A stretch of 64,000 nucleotides of DNA from Pseudomonadota bacterium (GTDB lineage Bacteria; Myxococcota_A; Polyangia; GCA-2747355): contig JADJTL010000004.1 in the NCBI GenBank assembly GCA_016711215.1, positions 186,001-250,000 on the forward strand, written 5' to 3'. A program made the position numbers and the translations under genes. How positions within the stretch are numbered: the first letter of the stretch is position 1; the number at the start of each line of letters is the position of its first letter. The notes under the pieces were generated by a model. The model was not told the DNA's origin and did not search any database. It was given only the letters and a program-made list of their open reading frames with translations. Shown here in pieces: positions 33,325 through 42,276 of this stretch.

Positions 33325-34651
33325 CGCCTTCCCGCCAGCGCCGCCACGCCCCTTCGTGCGCCCGGCCGGCGCGGGCAGTGCGGCGCTCGGCGTCGTCCTC
33401 TCGGCCCTCGCCGCCGCGCCGCGCCCCGCCCGGGCGGCGACGGTGACGCCGCCAGTCGTCGAGGTGCTGGCGATCGCCCCCGGTCCGCAGCTCTACGCGC
33501 ATTGGGGGCATAACGCGCTGCGCATCCGCCTCGAGCCTGGGCCGCGCGGCGAGGCCGACTACGACCGCGTCTTCGACTGGGGTCACTTTCGCTACGGGCG
33601 CGCGTTTCTCTGGCGCTACGTCACGGCGCAGCCCTATTACCGGCTGAAGACCGAACCCTTCGCCGACGTCCTGGAGCGCTACCGCCGGCGCCAGCGTTGG
33701 ATTGCCGCCCAGGCGATCACGATGTCGCGCGAGCAGGCGCTCGGGTTGGTGCGAAGGATCGACGCGGCGCTCGCCCTGCGCGAGGGCGAGTTCCCCTACG
33801 ACTCGCTGATCAACAACTGCACGACGAAGCTGCGCGACCTGCTGGACAGCGAGCTCTTCGCTGGCGCCCTGCAGCAGGCGATGGGCCCCGCGCGCGACGG
33901 CCGCACCTTCCGCGAGATTTCCGACCTCCACCTGCGCCACGTCCCGCTGACGCGTTGGGCCGTCAATCTGGTCTACAGCGCCTTCGCCGACCGGCCGCTT
34001 TCGCGCTGGGACGCTGCCTTCCTGCCGATCGCGCTCTTCGACCTGCTCGAGGACGCGCGCGGCGCCGGCGCGACGTTGGGACTGCCGGCGGGGGTGACCA
34101 TCGAACGCGGGGCGGTGCGCGGCGAGGTCCCCTTCGATCGCACGCCCCCACCGCTCGACCGCGGCTGGCGCTGGATTGCCCTGGCGCTCGCGAGCTGGGT
34201 CGCCTTCCTGCTGCTGCCTGCGCTGCGCCCCCGTGGGCGCGCGACGCTGCTGCTGGCCCGGCTCGGCCTCGCGCTCTGGACCATGAGCGCCGGCACCTGC
34301 GGCACGCTGCTCGTGCTCTTCGCGCTCAGCCCCTCGCCCAACTACGCGCACAACCTCAACCTGATCGCCTTTCATCCGCTGCTCTTCGCGCTGCCGCTGC
34401 TGGCCCGCCGCGCGAGCCGCGGGGCCCGCTTGCCGCGCCTCGGCCTGCTGCTGCTGGCGGCCCTGCCGCTGCTGGGCCTCGGTGCCGCGGCCCTCACGGG
34501 GCAGCGCGTCTGGCCCTATCTGTTGCCCGCGCTGCTCGTGCAAGGCGCCATCGCGCTGCGCGCCGAGCGCTTGGCGCGTGACCGGCACGGCGAGCTGCGC
34601 GATCGCGGCCCCGCAGTGCCCGCCAAGAGCGCGACGGGGCCGCAGCAATGA
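33314..34651 (+). CDS. DUF4105/Lnb-like membrane protein (candidate lipoprotein N-acyltransferase)
   Basis: 445 residues. A signal-like N-terminus (about 25-42) is followed by a periplasmic DUF4105 domain (about 48-290) with the family's hallmark residues: YAHWGHNALRI (His near 66) and YDSLINNCTTKLRD (Cys near 169), a papain/NlpC-like Cys-His pair. The C-terminal part has four to five membrane helices (about 285-420), including NYAHNLNLIAFHPLLFALPL. This is the architecture of Lnb, the alternative lipoprotein N-acyltransferase described in Bacteroides (family knowledge). The stop overlaps the ABC ATPase start (ATGA), so the gene heads an exporter operon, which is unusual. N-acyltransfer is likely but not proven. 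Confidence 0.8.
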   Translation: MPPTAFPPAPPRPFVRPAGAGSAALGVVLSALAAAPRPARAATVTPPVVEVLAIAPGPQLYAHWGHNALRIRLEPGPRGEADYDRVFDWGHFRYGRAFLWRYVTAQPYYRLKTEPFADVLERYRRRQRWIAAQAITMSREQALGLVRRIDAALALREGEFPYDSLINNCTTKLRDLLDSELFAGALQQAMGPARDGRTFREISDLHLRHVPLTRWAVNLVYSAFADRPLSRWDAAFLPIALFDLLEDARGAGATLGLPAGVTIERGAVRGEVPFDRTPPPLDRGWRWIALALASWVAFLLLPALRPRGRATLLLARLGLALWTMSAGTCGTLLVLFALSPSPNYAHNLNLIAFHPLLFALPLLARRASRGARLPRLGLLLLAALPLLGLGAAALTGQRVWPYLLPALLVQGAIALRAERLARDRHGELRDRGPAVPAKSATGPQQ

Positions 34652-35580
34652 CCGTTCACGCGCCAGTGATCGCCGCCGAGCAGCTCACCCGTCGCTTCGG
34701 CGAGTTTGTCGCCGTGCGGGACGTCAGCTTTGCCGTCGAACGGGGCGAGATCTTCGGCTACCTCGGCGCCAATGGCGCCGGCAAGTCGACGACGATCCGA
34801 ATGCTCTGCGGACTGCTCGCGCCGAGCTCCGGGACAGCGACGGTGGCCGGGGCCGACGTCGCGCGCGAGCCGGAGCGGGTCAAGCGCGCGATCGGTTACA
34901 TGTCGCAGCGCTTCTCGCTCTATCTCGATCTGCGCGTGCGCGAGAATCTCGAGTTCTTCGGCGGCGCCTACGGACTGGGGGGCGCGGCGCTGGCGCGGCG
35001 CATCGACCACCTGCTCGAGCGCGTCGAGCTCACGGCGCAGAGCGACGTACGCACGGGCGACCTGCCCGGCGGCCTGCGCCAACGCGTGGCGCTGATCGCG
35101 GCGATGCTGCACCAGCCCGTCATCCTCTTCCTCGACGAGCCCACGGCGGGCGTCGCCCCGGCAGCGCGCCGCACCTTCTGGCGCTTGATCCGCGAGCTCG
35201 CCGCGGGCGGCACGACGATCTTTGTCACGACCCACTACATGGACGAGGCCGAGTACTGTCACCGCATCGGGATGATGACGGGCGGGCGCCTCGTCGCGCT
35301 CGACACCCCGGCGGCGTTGAAGCGCGACCACGTCGCCGGCCAGGTCTTCTTGGTCGAGGGGCCGCAGGTGGCGGCGGCCTTGCCGGAGCTGCGGCGCCAG
35401 CCGGGCGTGCTCGGCGCTCAACCCTTCGGGGCGGCCGCGCACCTGCGCGTCGATTCCGCGCTGCTCGACACCACGCGCTTGCAGCGGCTGCTGGCGGACA
35501 GCGTTCATGGAATACTGCGGGCCCGCGCCGTCGAGCCCTCGCTCGAGGATGTCTTTCTCGCGCTGGTCGAGGAGCGCTGA
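34648..35580 (+). CDS. ABC transporter ATP-binding protein
   Basis: 310 residues, one ATPase domain. Walker A GANGAGKSTT (about 40-49), signature LPGGLRQRVALIAAML (about 139), Walker B VILFLDEPTAGVAP, and the switch His in FVTTHYMDEAEY. The DrrA/YbhF-like C-terminal extension (about 225-310) is present. Coupled to the Lnb-like gene by ATGA and followed after 8 bases by a permease, it powers an ABC-2 type exporter with the next two proteins. The substrate might be a drug, glycan or lipid. The signature LPGG differs from the common LSGG but is usual in this subfamily. Confidence 0.93.
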   Translation: MTVHAPVIAAEQLTRRFGEFVAVRDVSFAVERGEIFGYLGANGAGKSTTIRMLCGLLAPSSGTATVAGADVAREPERVKRAIGYMSQRFSLYLDLRVRENLEFFGGAYGLGGAALARRIDHLLERVELTAQSDVRTGDLPGGLRQRVALIAAMLHQPVILFLDEPTAGVAPAARRTFWRLIRELAAGGTTIFVTTHYMDEAEYCHRIGMMTGGRLVALDTPAALKRDHVAGQVFLVEGPQVAAALPELRRQPGVLGAQPFGAAAHLRVDSALLDTTRLQRLLADSVHGILRARAVEPSLEDVFLALVEER

Positions 35581-35588
35581 GCGGCACC

Positions 35589-36701
35589 ATGTCCTTCTTT
35601 ATTCGCCTCGGCGCCCTGGCCTACAAAGAGCTGCTGCACATGGTGCGTGATCAGCAGGTGGTCTACATGGCGCTGGGCATGCCGCTGGTGATGCTGCTGC
35701 TCTTCGGCTACGCCGTCTCCTTCGATGTCGAGGAGCTGCCGATCGCCGTGCTGGACCACGACCGCACGCCGGCCGCCCGCGCGCTGCTGCGCAGGCTCGA
35801 GGCCTCAGACGCCTTCGTCGTGCGCAGCCACGCGAGCGACGGGGCGGCGATCGAGACGCTGATGCGCCGCGGAACGGTGCGCGCCGGGGTCGTGATCCCT
35901 GCCGGCTTCGCGCGACAGCTCGCGCGCGGCGAACAAGCCACCTACCAGCTGCTGCTCGACGGCGCCGATGGCACCACGGCGCGCATCGCGCTGGCCTACG
36001 CCTTCGGCGCGACGGCGGCACGTGCAGCGAACGATACGGCCCACGCCGCAGCGCCGCTGCTCGAGCCACGAGTGCGGGCGCTCTTCAACCCGGCGCTGCG
36101 CTCGGCGCTCTTCATCGTGCCCGGCTTGGCGGCGGTGATCATCGGCATCCTCGCCGTGCTGATGTCGACGATCACCGTGGCCCGCGAGTGGGAGCGCGGT
36201 TCGATGGAGCAGCTCTTCGCCACGCCGGTCGATCGGCTCTCGGTGGTGCTGGGCAAGCTGCTGCCCTATGTGGCGATCGGCCTGCTGCAGCTGCTGTTGG
36301 TGCTGACCGCCGGTGCCTGGCTCTTTGGCGTGCCGCTGCACGGGTCCCTGTTGACGCTCTTGGCCGCGGCCGTGCTCTTCCTCGCCGGGGCGCTCGGCCA
36401 GGGTCTGCTGATCAGCATGGTGACGCGCAACCAGCAGGTGGCCACCCAGCTCGGGGCGATCAGCGGCGTGCTGCCCAATCTGCTGCTCTCGGGCTTTATC
36501 TTCCCGCCCGACAACATGCCGCTGCCGATGCGCGTGCTCTCGCATGCCGTGCCCGCGCGCTACATGGTCGCCGTAATGCGCGGCGTGCTGCTGCAAGGCA
36601 AGCACTGGGCGCAGCTCTGGCCGCAGTTCGTCGGCCTCGCGCTGGTGGCCGCGGCCCTCTTGACCGTCAGCACGCTGCGCTTTCGTCGCAGCCTCGACTA
36701 A
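35589..36701 (+). CDS. ABC-2 type permease (YhhJ/YbhS-like), first subunit
   Basis: 370 residues from ATG 35589. An N-terminal helix (VVYMALGMPLVMLLLFGYAV) precedes a large extracytoplasmic domain (about 45-175), followed by five C-terminal helices; the conserved ABC-2 block VAREWERGSMEQLFATPV lies before helix 3. The last helices contain LLSGFIFPPDNMP, typical of the family. It needs the ATPase at 34648 and probably pairs with the related permease 18 bases downstream. No HlyD-type adaptor gene is present, although homologous systems usually have one. Confidence 0.92.
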   Translation: MSFFIRLGALAYKELLHMVRDQQVVYMALGMPLVMLLLFGYAVSFDVEELPIAVLDHDRTPAARALLRRLEASDAFVVRSHASDGAAIETLMRRGTVRAGVVIPAGFARQLARGEQATYQLLLDGADGTTARIALAYAFGATAARAANDTAHAAAPLLEPRVRALFNPALRSALFIVPGLAAVIIGILAVLMSTITVAREWERGSMEQLFATPVDRLSVVLGKLLPYVAIGLLQLLLVLTAGAWLFGVPLHGSLLTLLAAAVLFLAGALGQGLLISMVTRNQQVATQLGAISGVLPNLLLSGFIFPPDNMPLPMRVLSHAVPARYMVAVMRGVLLQGKHWAQLWPQFVGLALVAAALLTVSTLRFRRSLD

Positions 36702-36719
36702 GGGCGCCTGAGGCGAACG

Positions 36720-37880
36720 ATGCGCAACGAGCTACACGCGGTCGTGCTCAAGGAGCTGCGCCAGACCTTTCGCGATCGCCGCATGCTGATGCTGCTCGTC
36801 GTCGCGCCGGTGTTGCAGCTCACGCTGCTCGGCTATGCCGTGAACATGGACGTCGAGCACGTCGCCACCGTGGTCACCGACGAGGACCACAGCCCCGCCA
36901 GTCGCGCCTTGGTGCGCGGCATGCTGGCCGATCCGACGCTGCGCCTGCGCGGCGCCGCCAGCGATCCGGTGGCGCGGGTGGTGGAGGGTTCGGCGAGCGT
37001 CGCCGTGGTGGTACCACGCGGCTTCGGCGCGCGCCTCACACGTGGCCGACCAGTGCAGGTGCAGGTGCTCGTCGACGGCACGGATACGGTTCAGGCGCAG
37101 GCAGCGATCGACGCCACGACGCGCTTCCTGCAGCGCGAGGCGCTTGGGCTCTACGCGGCGCAGCGGTGGGCGGCCGCGGGAGCGACAGCCGCGGAGCCGA
37201 GCGCGCCCCTGGCGAGCGCGCCCCTGGCGAGCGTGCCGCGCGTCAGCGCCGAGCCACGCCTGCTCTACAACCCGCGCCTGCGCAGCGCGACCTATATGGT
37301 GCCGGGCGTCGCCGCCACGGTGCTGCTGGTGATCACCTCGATCATCACGGCGATGAGCATCGCGCGCGAGCGCGAGCTCGGCACGATCGAGCAGCTGATG
37401 GTGACGCCGATTCGCCCCTCGACGCTGCTGCTGGGCAAGATCCTGCCCTTCGCGATGATCGGGCTCGTCGTCGCCGGCCTCGTGCTCGCCGTCGGAATCC
37501 ATCTCTTCGACGTCCCCGTGCGTGGCTCGCCGCTGCTGCTGCTGCTCGGGACGGCGCTCTACTTGCTGAACACGCTGGGCACCGGCGTCTTCATCTCGAC
37601 GATGGCCCGCACCCAACAGCAGGCAATCCTCGGCAGCTTCTTCTTCATCATGCCGGCGATCTTGCTCTCGGGGTTCATGAGCCCGATCGCCAACATGCCG
37701 GGCTGGGCGCAGTGGCTCACGGCCTTCAATCCCGTGCGCTACTACATCGAGGTGCTGCGCGCGTGCTTGCTCAAAGGAGCGGGCTTCTTCGACCTGGGCC
37801 AACCGCTGGCGGCTCTGGCAGTGCTAGGCGGCGGCATCCTGACGCTGGCCTCGCTGCGCTTCCGCAAGCGCACTGCCTGA
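36720..37880 (+). CDS. ABC-2 type permease (YhhJ/YbhR-like), second subunit
   Basis: 386 residues with the same layout as the preceding permease: helix near 20-40 (MLLVVAPVLQLTLLGYAV), a periplasmic domain (about 45-185), then five helices with ARERELGTIEQLMVTPIRPS and LLSGFMSPIANMP. Residues about 158-172 contain a duplicated APLAS segment (ccctggcgagcgcg twice), an in-frame short duplication. Eighteen bases separate it from the first permease, so they form one unit. Together they give a heterodimeric exporter. Confidence 0.92.
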   Translation: MRNELHAVVLKELRQTFRDRRMLMLLVVAPVLQLTLLGYAVNMDVEHVATVVTDEDHSPASRALVRGMLADPTLRLRGAASDPVARVVEGSASVAVVVPRGFGARLTRGRPVQVQVLVDGTDTVQAQAAIDATTRFLQREALGLYAAQRWAAAGATAAEPSAPLASAPLASVPRVSAEPRLLYNPRLRSATYMVPGVAATVLLVITSIITAMSIARERELGTIEQLMVTPIRPSTLLLGKILPFAMIGLVVAGLVLAVGIHLFDVPVRGSPLLLLLGTALYLLNTLGTGVFISTMARTQQQAILGSFFFIMPAILLSGFMSPIANMPGWAQWLTAFNPVRYYIEVLRACLLKGAGFFDLGQPLAALAVLGGGILTLASLRFRKRTA

Positions 37881-37906
37881 GAGCGCAGCTCGTCACCGCG
37901 ACGGCC

Positions 37907-38761
37907 TCAGCGGGTCGGGGGCGCGACCGCCAGCCCAAGCTTCTGGCGCAGGCGCGCGGCCTCCGCCTGCCAGCGCGGCTCGAGCGTGGTCTGAAGCGCC
38001 AGCACCGCCTGCAGCTCGCGCGCAGCCTCCGCCCGTTCATCGTTCGCCGCGAGCGCCTGCGCCAGAAAGAGCCGCGTCAGCGGGCGCGGCTCGAGGGCCA
38101 GCGCGCGCCGCAGCGTCGCCACGGCCCTTTCGACATCGCCGATGCTCAGCGGCCAGCCCGGCGCGCTGAGATAGAGCTTACCGAGGAAGACCAAGGGGCC
38201 GGCGCCGTCGAAGCGCGGGTCGAGCTCGGCCGCTCGCTTGCCCGCCGCCTCCATCGGCTTGACCAGGCTGAGCTTCGAACGCGCCTCCGCGAGCTGACCG
38301 AGACCAAGCGCCAGGTAGTAGTGCCCCTCGACGCGCTGCGGCTCGCGCCGCAGCGCCTGCCGCGCCCAGGCGACCGCGCGCTCGGCGTCCGCGGCCTGGC
38401 CCGCGTGCGTACCGGCGCGACGGCTGCAGAGAAACTCCGCACGCGCCAGGCGCCACGCCCAGGCGAACGCCGCCTCGGCAGCGCCGACGGCGTCGACGAG
38501 CAGGCGGCGCTGCGCGCGCGCCGCGTCACCATCGATGAGCGCCTGCGCCAGCAGCGCGTCGGCGCGCATCAGCGCGGCCTCGCGCGCGGCGGGTGTCGCG
38601 GGCGGTTTCGCCGCCGCCGGCGCAGGCCTTGGGGCCACCACGGAGCGCGTCGAAGCACAGGCGCTGAGCGCCACGCCGAGCAGCGCCGCCAACGGGAGAA
38701 GGCGCAGGGAGTCCGCACGCCCCGCCCGGACGGCCGGCAGGCCAGGAAGGGTCTTTCGCAA
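37907..38761 (-). CDS. TatT-like TPR lipoprotein
   Basis: 284 residues from TTG 38761. The signal peptide LLPLAALLGVALSAC has its lipobox Cys near 35. The mature protein has TPR-like helix pairs: HYYLALGLGQLAEAR and KRAAELDPRFDGAGPLVFLG, then GDVERAVATLRRALALEPR. The GPLVFLGKLYLSAPGWPLSI segment resembles TatT, the TPR partner of some TRAP transporters. Start problem: the TTG has no ribosome-binding site, whereas an ATG at 38798 with AAGGAG 8 bases upstream opens the +1 frame and meets this frame at a CCCCCTTTT run. Either the TTG is used, or the gene starts at 38798 with a frameshift. Confidence 0.78.
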   Translation of the reverse strand: MRKTLPGLPAVRAGRADSLRLLPLAALLGVALSACASTRSVVAPRPAPAAAKPPATPAAREAALMRADALLAQALIDGDAARAQRRLLVDAVGAAEAAFAWAWRLARAEFLCSRRAGTHAGQAADAERAVAWARQALRREPQRVEGHYYLALGLGQLAEARSKLSLVKPMEAAGKRAAELDPRFDGAGPLVFLGKLYLSAPGWPLSIGDVERAVATLRRALALEPRPLTRLFLAQALAANDERAEAARELQAVLALQTTLEPRWQAEAARLRQKLGLAVAPPTR

Positions 38762-39012
38762 AAGGGGGCTTCTTGTCCTCTATTCGCGAGCTCTGCATCG
38801 CTCTCGCTCCTTCCAAGCTAACTGCATGGCTGCATGAGTGGTTTCGCGCATCGCCGGCCGCCGGCGAGCGGAGCACACTGGATCGAATGATCGACGGCCC
38901 TTACCATGTTCCGAGGGCCGCGTCCGCGACAAGCACTTTGCCCTGGACCCCACGGCCTGGCTTGCGCGGCGCAGCGCGATTGTTCGGCAGGCAACCACCC
39001 AAGGAGACTCGA

Positions 39013-39429
39013 ATGCACAGCCATCGGCGCTTCCTCGTCCCGCTCGTCGCGCTCGCGTTCCTGCTCGCCGGCGGGTTCGGAGCGACCGCCCACGCAGCGA
39101 AAGACAAGCCTCCGGCCGGAAAGATCGAGATCAAGGGCTGCCAGAAGAAGAAGCCGCCGGTGAGCTTCGACCACGGGGCGCACGTCAAGCTGCTCGGAGG
39201 CGCCAAGTCCTGCGCCGACTGCCACCACAACGTCAAGGGCAACGCCGCCACGGAGCATAGCTGCACGAGTTGCCACAGCAAGCCGCAGGGCACCAAGCCG
39301 GGCACCTGCGCCGACGCCAGCCCGAGCAAGAACCCGCTGCACGTGACCTGCATCGGCTGCCACAAGAAGGAGCTCGCCGCGGGCAAGACCAAGGCCGCCA
39401 CCAAATGCGGCCAGTGCCACGCCAAGTAG
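39013..39429 (+). CDS. Cytochrome c3-like tetrahaem protein
   Basis: 138 residues; AAGGAG lies 7 bases before ATG 39013. Signal peptide LVALAFLLAGGFGATAHA. The mature part of about 110 residues has four CxxCH haem c sites (CADCH, CTSCH, CIGCH, CGQCH), plus VSFDHGAHVKL, which supplies the usual distal His of haem 1. Size, His-rich spacing and order match class III (c3/c7) periplasmic electron carriers. 35 bases upstream of a membrane-anchored heptahaem protein, so the pair is probably a small electron-transfer chain to the periplasm or outer surface. A haem lyase is not in the window. Confidence 0.92.
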   Translation: MHSHRRFLVPLVALAFLLAGGFGATAHAAKDKPPAGKIEIKGCQKKKPPVSFDHGAHVKLLGGAKSCADCHHNVKGNAATEHSCTSCHSKPQGTKPGTCADASPSKNPLHVTCIGCHKKELAAGKTKAATKCGQCHAK

Positions 39430-39464
39430 CGGCATAACGCGCGCACGACCCCCGCAGGCCCCAC

Positions 39465-40553
39465 ATGACCCGTAGGCCCCGCAGACCCCGCAGCAAGGGT
39501 GTCTTGAGCGCAGCCGATCACGCTTCCCCCGCGCCGCCAGCCGCAGCAGCCGCAGCGCCGCCGCCCCGCCGTCGCCAGAGGCCTCTGGCGCTGCTCTGGG
39601 TGATCGCGCTGCTGGTGTTGGCGAGCGTCGGCGTGGCCGCGACCCTGCTCTACCGCCAGCGTCCGCCAGCCGTGGTCGAGCAGCGCAACGCCTTTGGCGA
39701 GCAAGAGCGCTGCGCGACCTGCCATCCGGCTGGCAGTCGGCCGGGGCCGCAGGGGGCGCGCAAGCCACATCCGGCTTTGCCGGGGCACGCCGACCTGGCA
39801 TCAATCGGTTGCACCCCCTGTCACGGCGGCAACGCGCGCGCGCGCGCCATGAAGGACGCCCATGGCCCCGCGATCGGTAGCGGCCCCACGGCGTTTCTGC
39901 CCGAAGGCCTGCGCGAGATTGGCTGTGCGCGCTGCCACCTACTCGATGCGCCGCGCGTGGCGCTGCCGACCCTCTCGACCGGGCGCCGGCTCTTCGCCAG
40001 CTCGCAATGCATCGGCTGCCACCGTCCCGGCAGCCATCCGCGGGGCCTCGGCTTCGACCTGCCCAAGCTGCCGCAACGCAGCCCCGCCGCGCTGCGCGCG
40101 CTGCTGCTCGATCCGCGGCAGCGCACGCCGCACGCGACGATGTGGCCTGTCACCAGCGCCAGCGCTCGGGGCGCCTATGCCAAGGACGCCGCGGGGCGCC
40201 GCCCGGCGCTGGAGGCGTTGATCGCCTATGTGCTGATGGTCGGCGATCAGCCGCAACGCCAGCGCCTGGCCGCCCACTGGACGCCCCGCGAGCTGCATAT
40301 CGACGGACCGTGCACGGCCTGCCATGCGCTGCAAAGCGCCGCGGCCAGCGGCCTGCCCCACGCCTGCGCGCTGCTGCGCAAGCACGAGCCCCTTCGCTGC
40401 CGGCGCTGCCACGACACACCGCCAGCGGACCTGGGCGCCCTCTGCCCGCAGATCCGCGCGCATCTCTACCAATGCGGCAGCTGCCACCTCCGCGATGGCG
40501 ACGGCGCCGCACGCCTGCTCGAGCAGGCGCTGACCTTCCCCGCCGATAAATGA
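39465..40553 (+). CDS. Membrane-anchored heptahaem cytochrome c
   Basis: 362 residues. A long positively charged N-terminus (1-38) is followed by one membrane helix (LALLWVIALLVLASVGVAAT, about 40-60), then a periplasmic domain with seven CxxCH motifs: CATCH, CTPCH, CARCH, CIGCH, CTACH, CRRCH, CGSCH. The large gap between motif 4 and motif 5 (about 90 residues) lacks haem sites and may be a c-type sub-domain with Met ligands (HATMWPVTS). The combination resembles NrfH/NapC-like anchored cytochromes in role, not in sequence. The stop overlaps the folC start. Confidence 0.88.
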   Translation: MTRRPRRPRSKGVLSAADHASPAPPAAAAAAPPPRRRQRPLALLWVIALLVLASVGVAATLLYRQRPPAVVEQRNAFGEQERCATCHPAGSRPGPQGARKPHPALPGHADLASIGCTPCHGGNARARAMKDAHGPAIGSGPTAFLPEGLREIGCARCHLLDAPRVALPTLSTGRRLFASSQCIGCHRPGSHPRGLGFDLPKLPQRSPAALRALLLDPRQRTPHATMWPVTSASARGAYAKDAAGRRPALEALIAYVLMVGDQPQRQRLAAHWTPRELHIDGPCTACHALQSAAASGLPHACALLRKHEPLRCRRCHDTPPADLGALCPQIRAHLYQCGSCHLRDGDGAARLLEQALTFPADK

Positions 40554-41983
40554 ACCGCGCCTCGCCTGGCGGCGGCGCGTGGGAGCGCTACCGCCACGCC
40601 ACCGCCTACGTCAACGAGGGGCTGATTCGCCCCGGCCCTGGACCCCAGGCCGGCGCGGGTCCGGGCCCGCGCGAATGGCTGCGGCAGCGGCTGCTCCCGG
40701 CGTTAGGGCATCCCGAGCGCGCCTTTCGCGCGATTCACGTTACGGGCACCGCGGGCAAGGGTTCCGTGGCGACGATGATCGCCCAGATTCTGCATGCGGC
40801 CGGCTATCGCACCGGGCTGCATGCCTCGCCCTACCTGCAGGTGGCCACCGAGAAGCTCTGGGTCGCTGGTCGCTACGCCAGCGCCGACGCCTACGCGGAC
40901 CTCGTCGAGGCGCTGCGGCCGGTGGCGGAGACCCTGCGAGCCCCTGGGCTGCCGCTCCACACGATCTTCTCCGTGGCGCTCTTTCTGGAGCACTTCCGCC
41001 GCGCCCAGCTCGACATCGGCGTGGTCGAGGTCGGGGTCGGAGGCCGCTTCGACCTGACCAACGTGCTGCAGACCGAGGTCGCGGTCCTGACCAACGTCGG
41101 CCTCGATCACGTCGAGACGCTTGGACCGACGCTCGAGGCTATCGCCTGGCATAAGGCGGGCGTGATCCACCGCGGCTGCCGTGCCGTGGTCTTCGCCGAT
41201 GGTGAGGACGATCCGCTTTGGCGCGCGTCCCAACGTGAGGCCACGCAGGTCGGCGCCACTTTGCGTCGCGTCTGCAGCGGCGACCTGCGCTACGAGCAGG
41301 CTGCGGCTGGGACGGCGCGCGTCGCCCTCTTGGGCTCGCGCTACGGCGCGCTCGAGCTTTCTCTGGCGATGTCGGGCCCAGCGCAGGCCCGCAATGCGGC
41401 GCTCGCCGTGGCAGCCTGCGAGGCGTTCGACCCCAGCGGCGCGAAGCTCAGCCCCACCGCCATCGCGCAAGGCCTGGCCCGGGCGTGCCTCCCTGCGCGC
41501 GGCGAATGGATCGGCGACGTTGCGCGGCGGCGGGCCGGCACGACGCCACGCGTGCTGCTCGACGGCGCGCATAACGCGAACAAGCTCGATGCGCTGCGGG
41601 CGCTGCTGCAAGAACCGGTGGCCGCCGGTCGCGCTCGATTGCACCTGCTGCTCGGAGCACTACAGGGCAAGCGCGTCGACGAGGCCTTCGCCCGCCTGGC
41701 GGCCGAGGCCGACCAGGTGACGGTCACAGAGCCGCAGGTGTACGGCAAACCTGCGCTCCCGGCCGAGGCCCTGGCGACGCGGCTTCAGGGGCTGACGCGT
41801 CGCCCGCTCACGCGCCAGCCTGACCCCCAGGCCGCGCTCGACGAGGTCCTCGCCCAGGCCGACGCCGACGACCTCGTCGTGATCACCGGCTCCCTCTACC
41901 TGGCGGGCAGCCTGCGCGAGCGCTGGTATCCGGCGGCAGAGGTGCTCCGCGCGGGCACGAGCTGGCCGGACGCGCTGGACTGA
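40550..41983 (+). CDS. folC: Folylpolyglutamate synthase / dihydrofolate synthase
   Basis: 477 residues of the Mur-ligase superfamily. P-loop HVTGTAGKGSVATMIAQIL (GTAGKGS, family usually GTNGKGS, near 65); VVEVGVGGRFDLTN carries the metal-binding region; LTNVGLDHVETLG, WHKAGVI and LLDGAHN complete the FolC signature. It adds glutamate to dihydropteroate/tetrahydrofolate with ATP. The ATG lies in the stop of the heptahaem gene (ATGA). Single-gene folC is normally in a folate or cell-wall context, so the placement behind cytochrome genes is unusual but fits translational coupling. Complete. Confidence 0.95.
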   Translation: MNRASPGGGAWERYRHATAYVNEGLIRPGPGPQAGAGPGPREWLRQRLLPALGHPERAFRAIHVTGTAGKGSVATMIAQILHAAGYRTGLHASPYLQVATEKLWVAGRYASADAYADLVEALRPVAETLRAPGLPLHTIFSVALFLEHFRRAQLDIGVVEVGVGGRFDLTNVLQTEVAVLTNVGLDHVETLGPTLEAIAWHKAGVIHRGCRAVVFADGEDDPLWRASQREATQVGATLRRVCSGDLRYEQAAAGTARVALLGSRYGALELSLAMSGPAQARNAALAVAACEAFDPSGAKLSPTAIAQGLARACLPARGEWIGDVARRRAGTTPRVLLDGAHNANKLDALRALLQEPVAAGRARLHLLLGALQGKRVDEAFARLAAEADQVTVTEPQVYGKPALPAEALATRLQGLTRRPLTRQPDPQAALDEVLAQADADDLVVITGSLYLAGSLRERWYPAAEVLRAGTSWPDALD

Positions 41984-41999
41984 ACCTGGCGCGGGGGGA

Positions 42000-42276
42000 C
42001 GACCCTGCATCCCTGAATTTACTCGCCGCAGATGCTGGAAATTTCCCGCCTGCAACTGCACTGGTTGGCACCACCTCCTCATGGGCGGCGGATCACAGCA
42101 GCCGAGGATGGTATAGGCGATCGCAGCCCGCTCGCCACCTGTGTCCAGCCAGCGAACAGGAAGTTCTTCCTCGTCAGAGCGACCCGGACATGGAGTCGTT
42201 CAACGGCTCCGTGGTCGATCGGGATAGCGCCATGCTCGAGGAAGCGCCGCAGTCGTCGCCCTGCACTGAACCCATA
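42000..42276 (-). pseudogene. IS66-family transposase C-terminal remnant
   Basis: The minus strand reads LRRFLEHGAIPIDHGAVERL and RVALTRKNFLFAG, then in the next frame DTGGERAAIAYTILGCC. This is the canonical IS66 tail (pLDNN..ERa.r...lGRKNwLFaGsd.GGeRAA..ytl). A frame change sits after FAG. Only about 70 codons remain and it ends in the 12-bp array. Dead element. Confidence 0.85.

Noticed and set aside
32657..34648. Open frame of 663 codons on the minus strand
   Set aside because: Most of it is antisense to the Lnb-like gene. Only its extreme 3' end (32.65-32.76 kb) looks like an IS transposase tail and is listed separately as a remnant.
36188..38821. Open frame of 877 codons on the plus strand across the ABC permeases
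   Set aside because: Shadow frame of the permease genes; it ends on the antisense of the TatT-like gene. Ala/Arg-rich, no motif.
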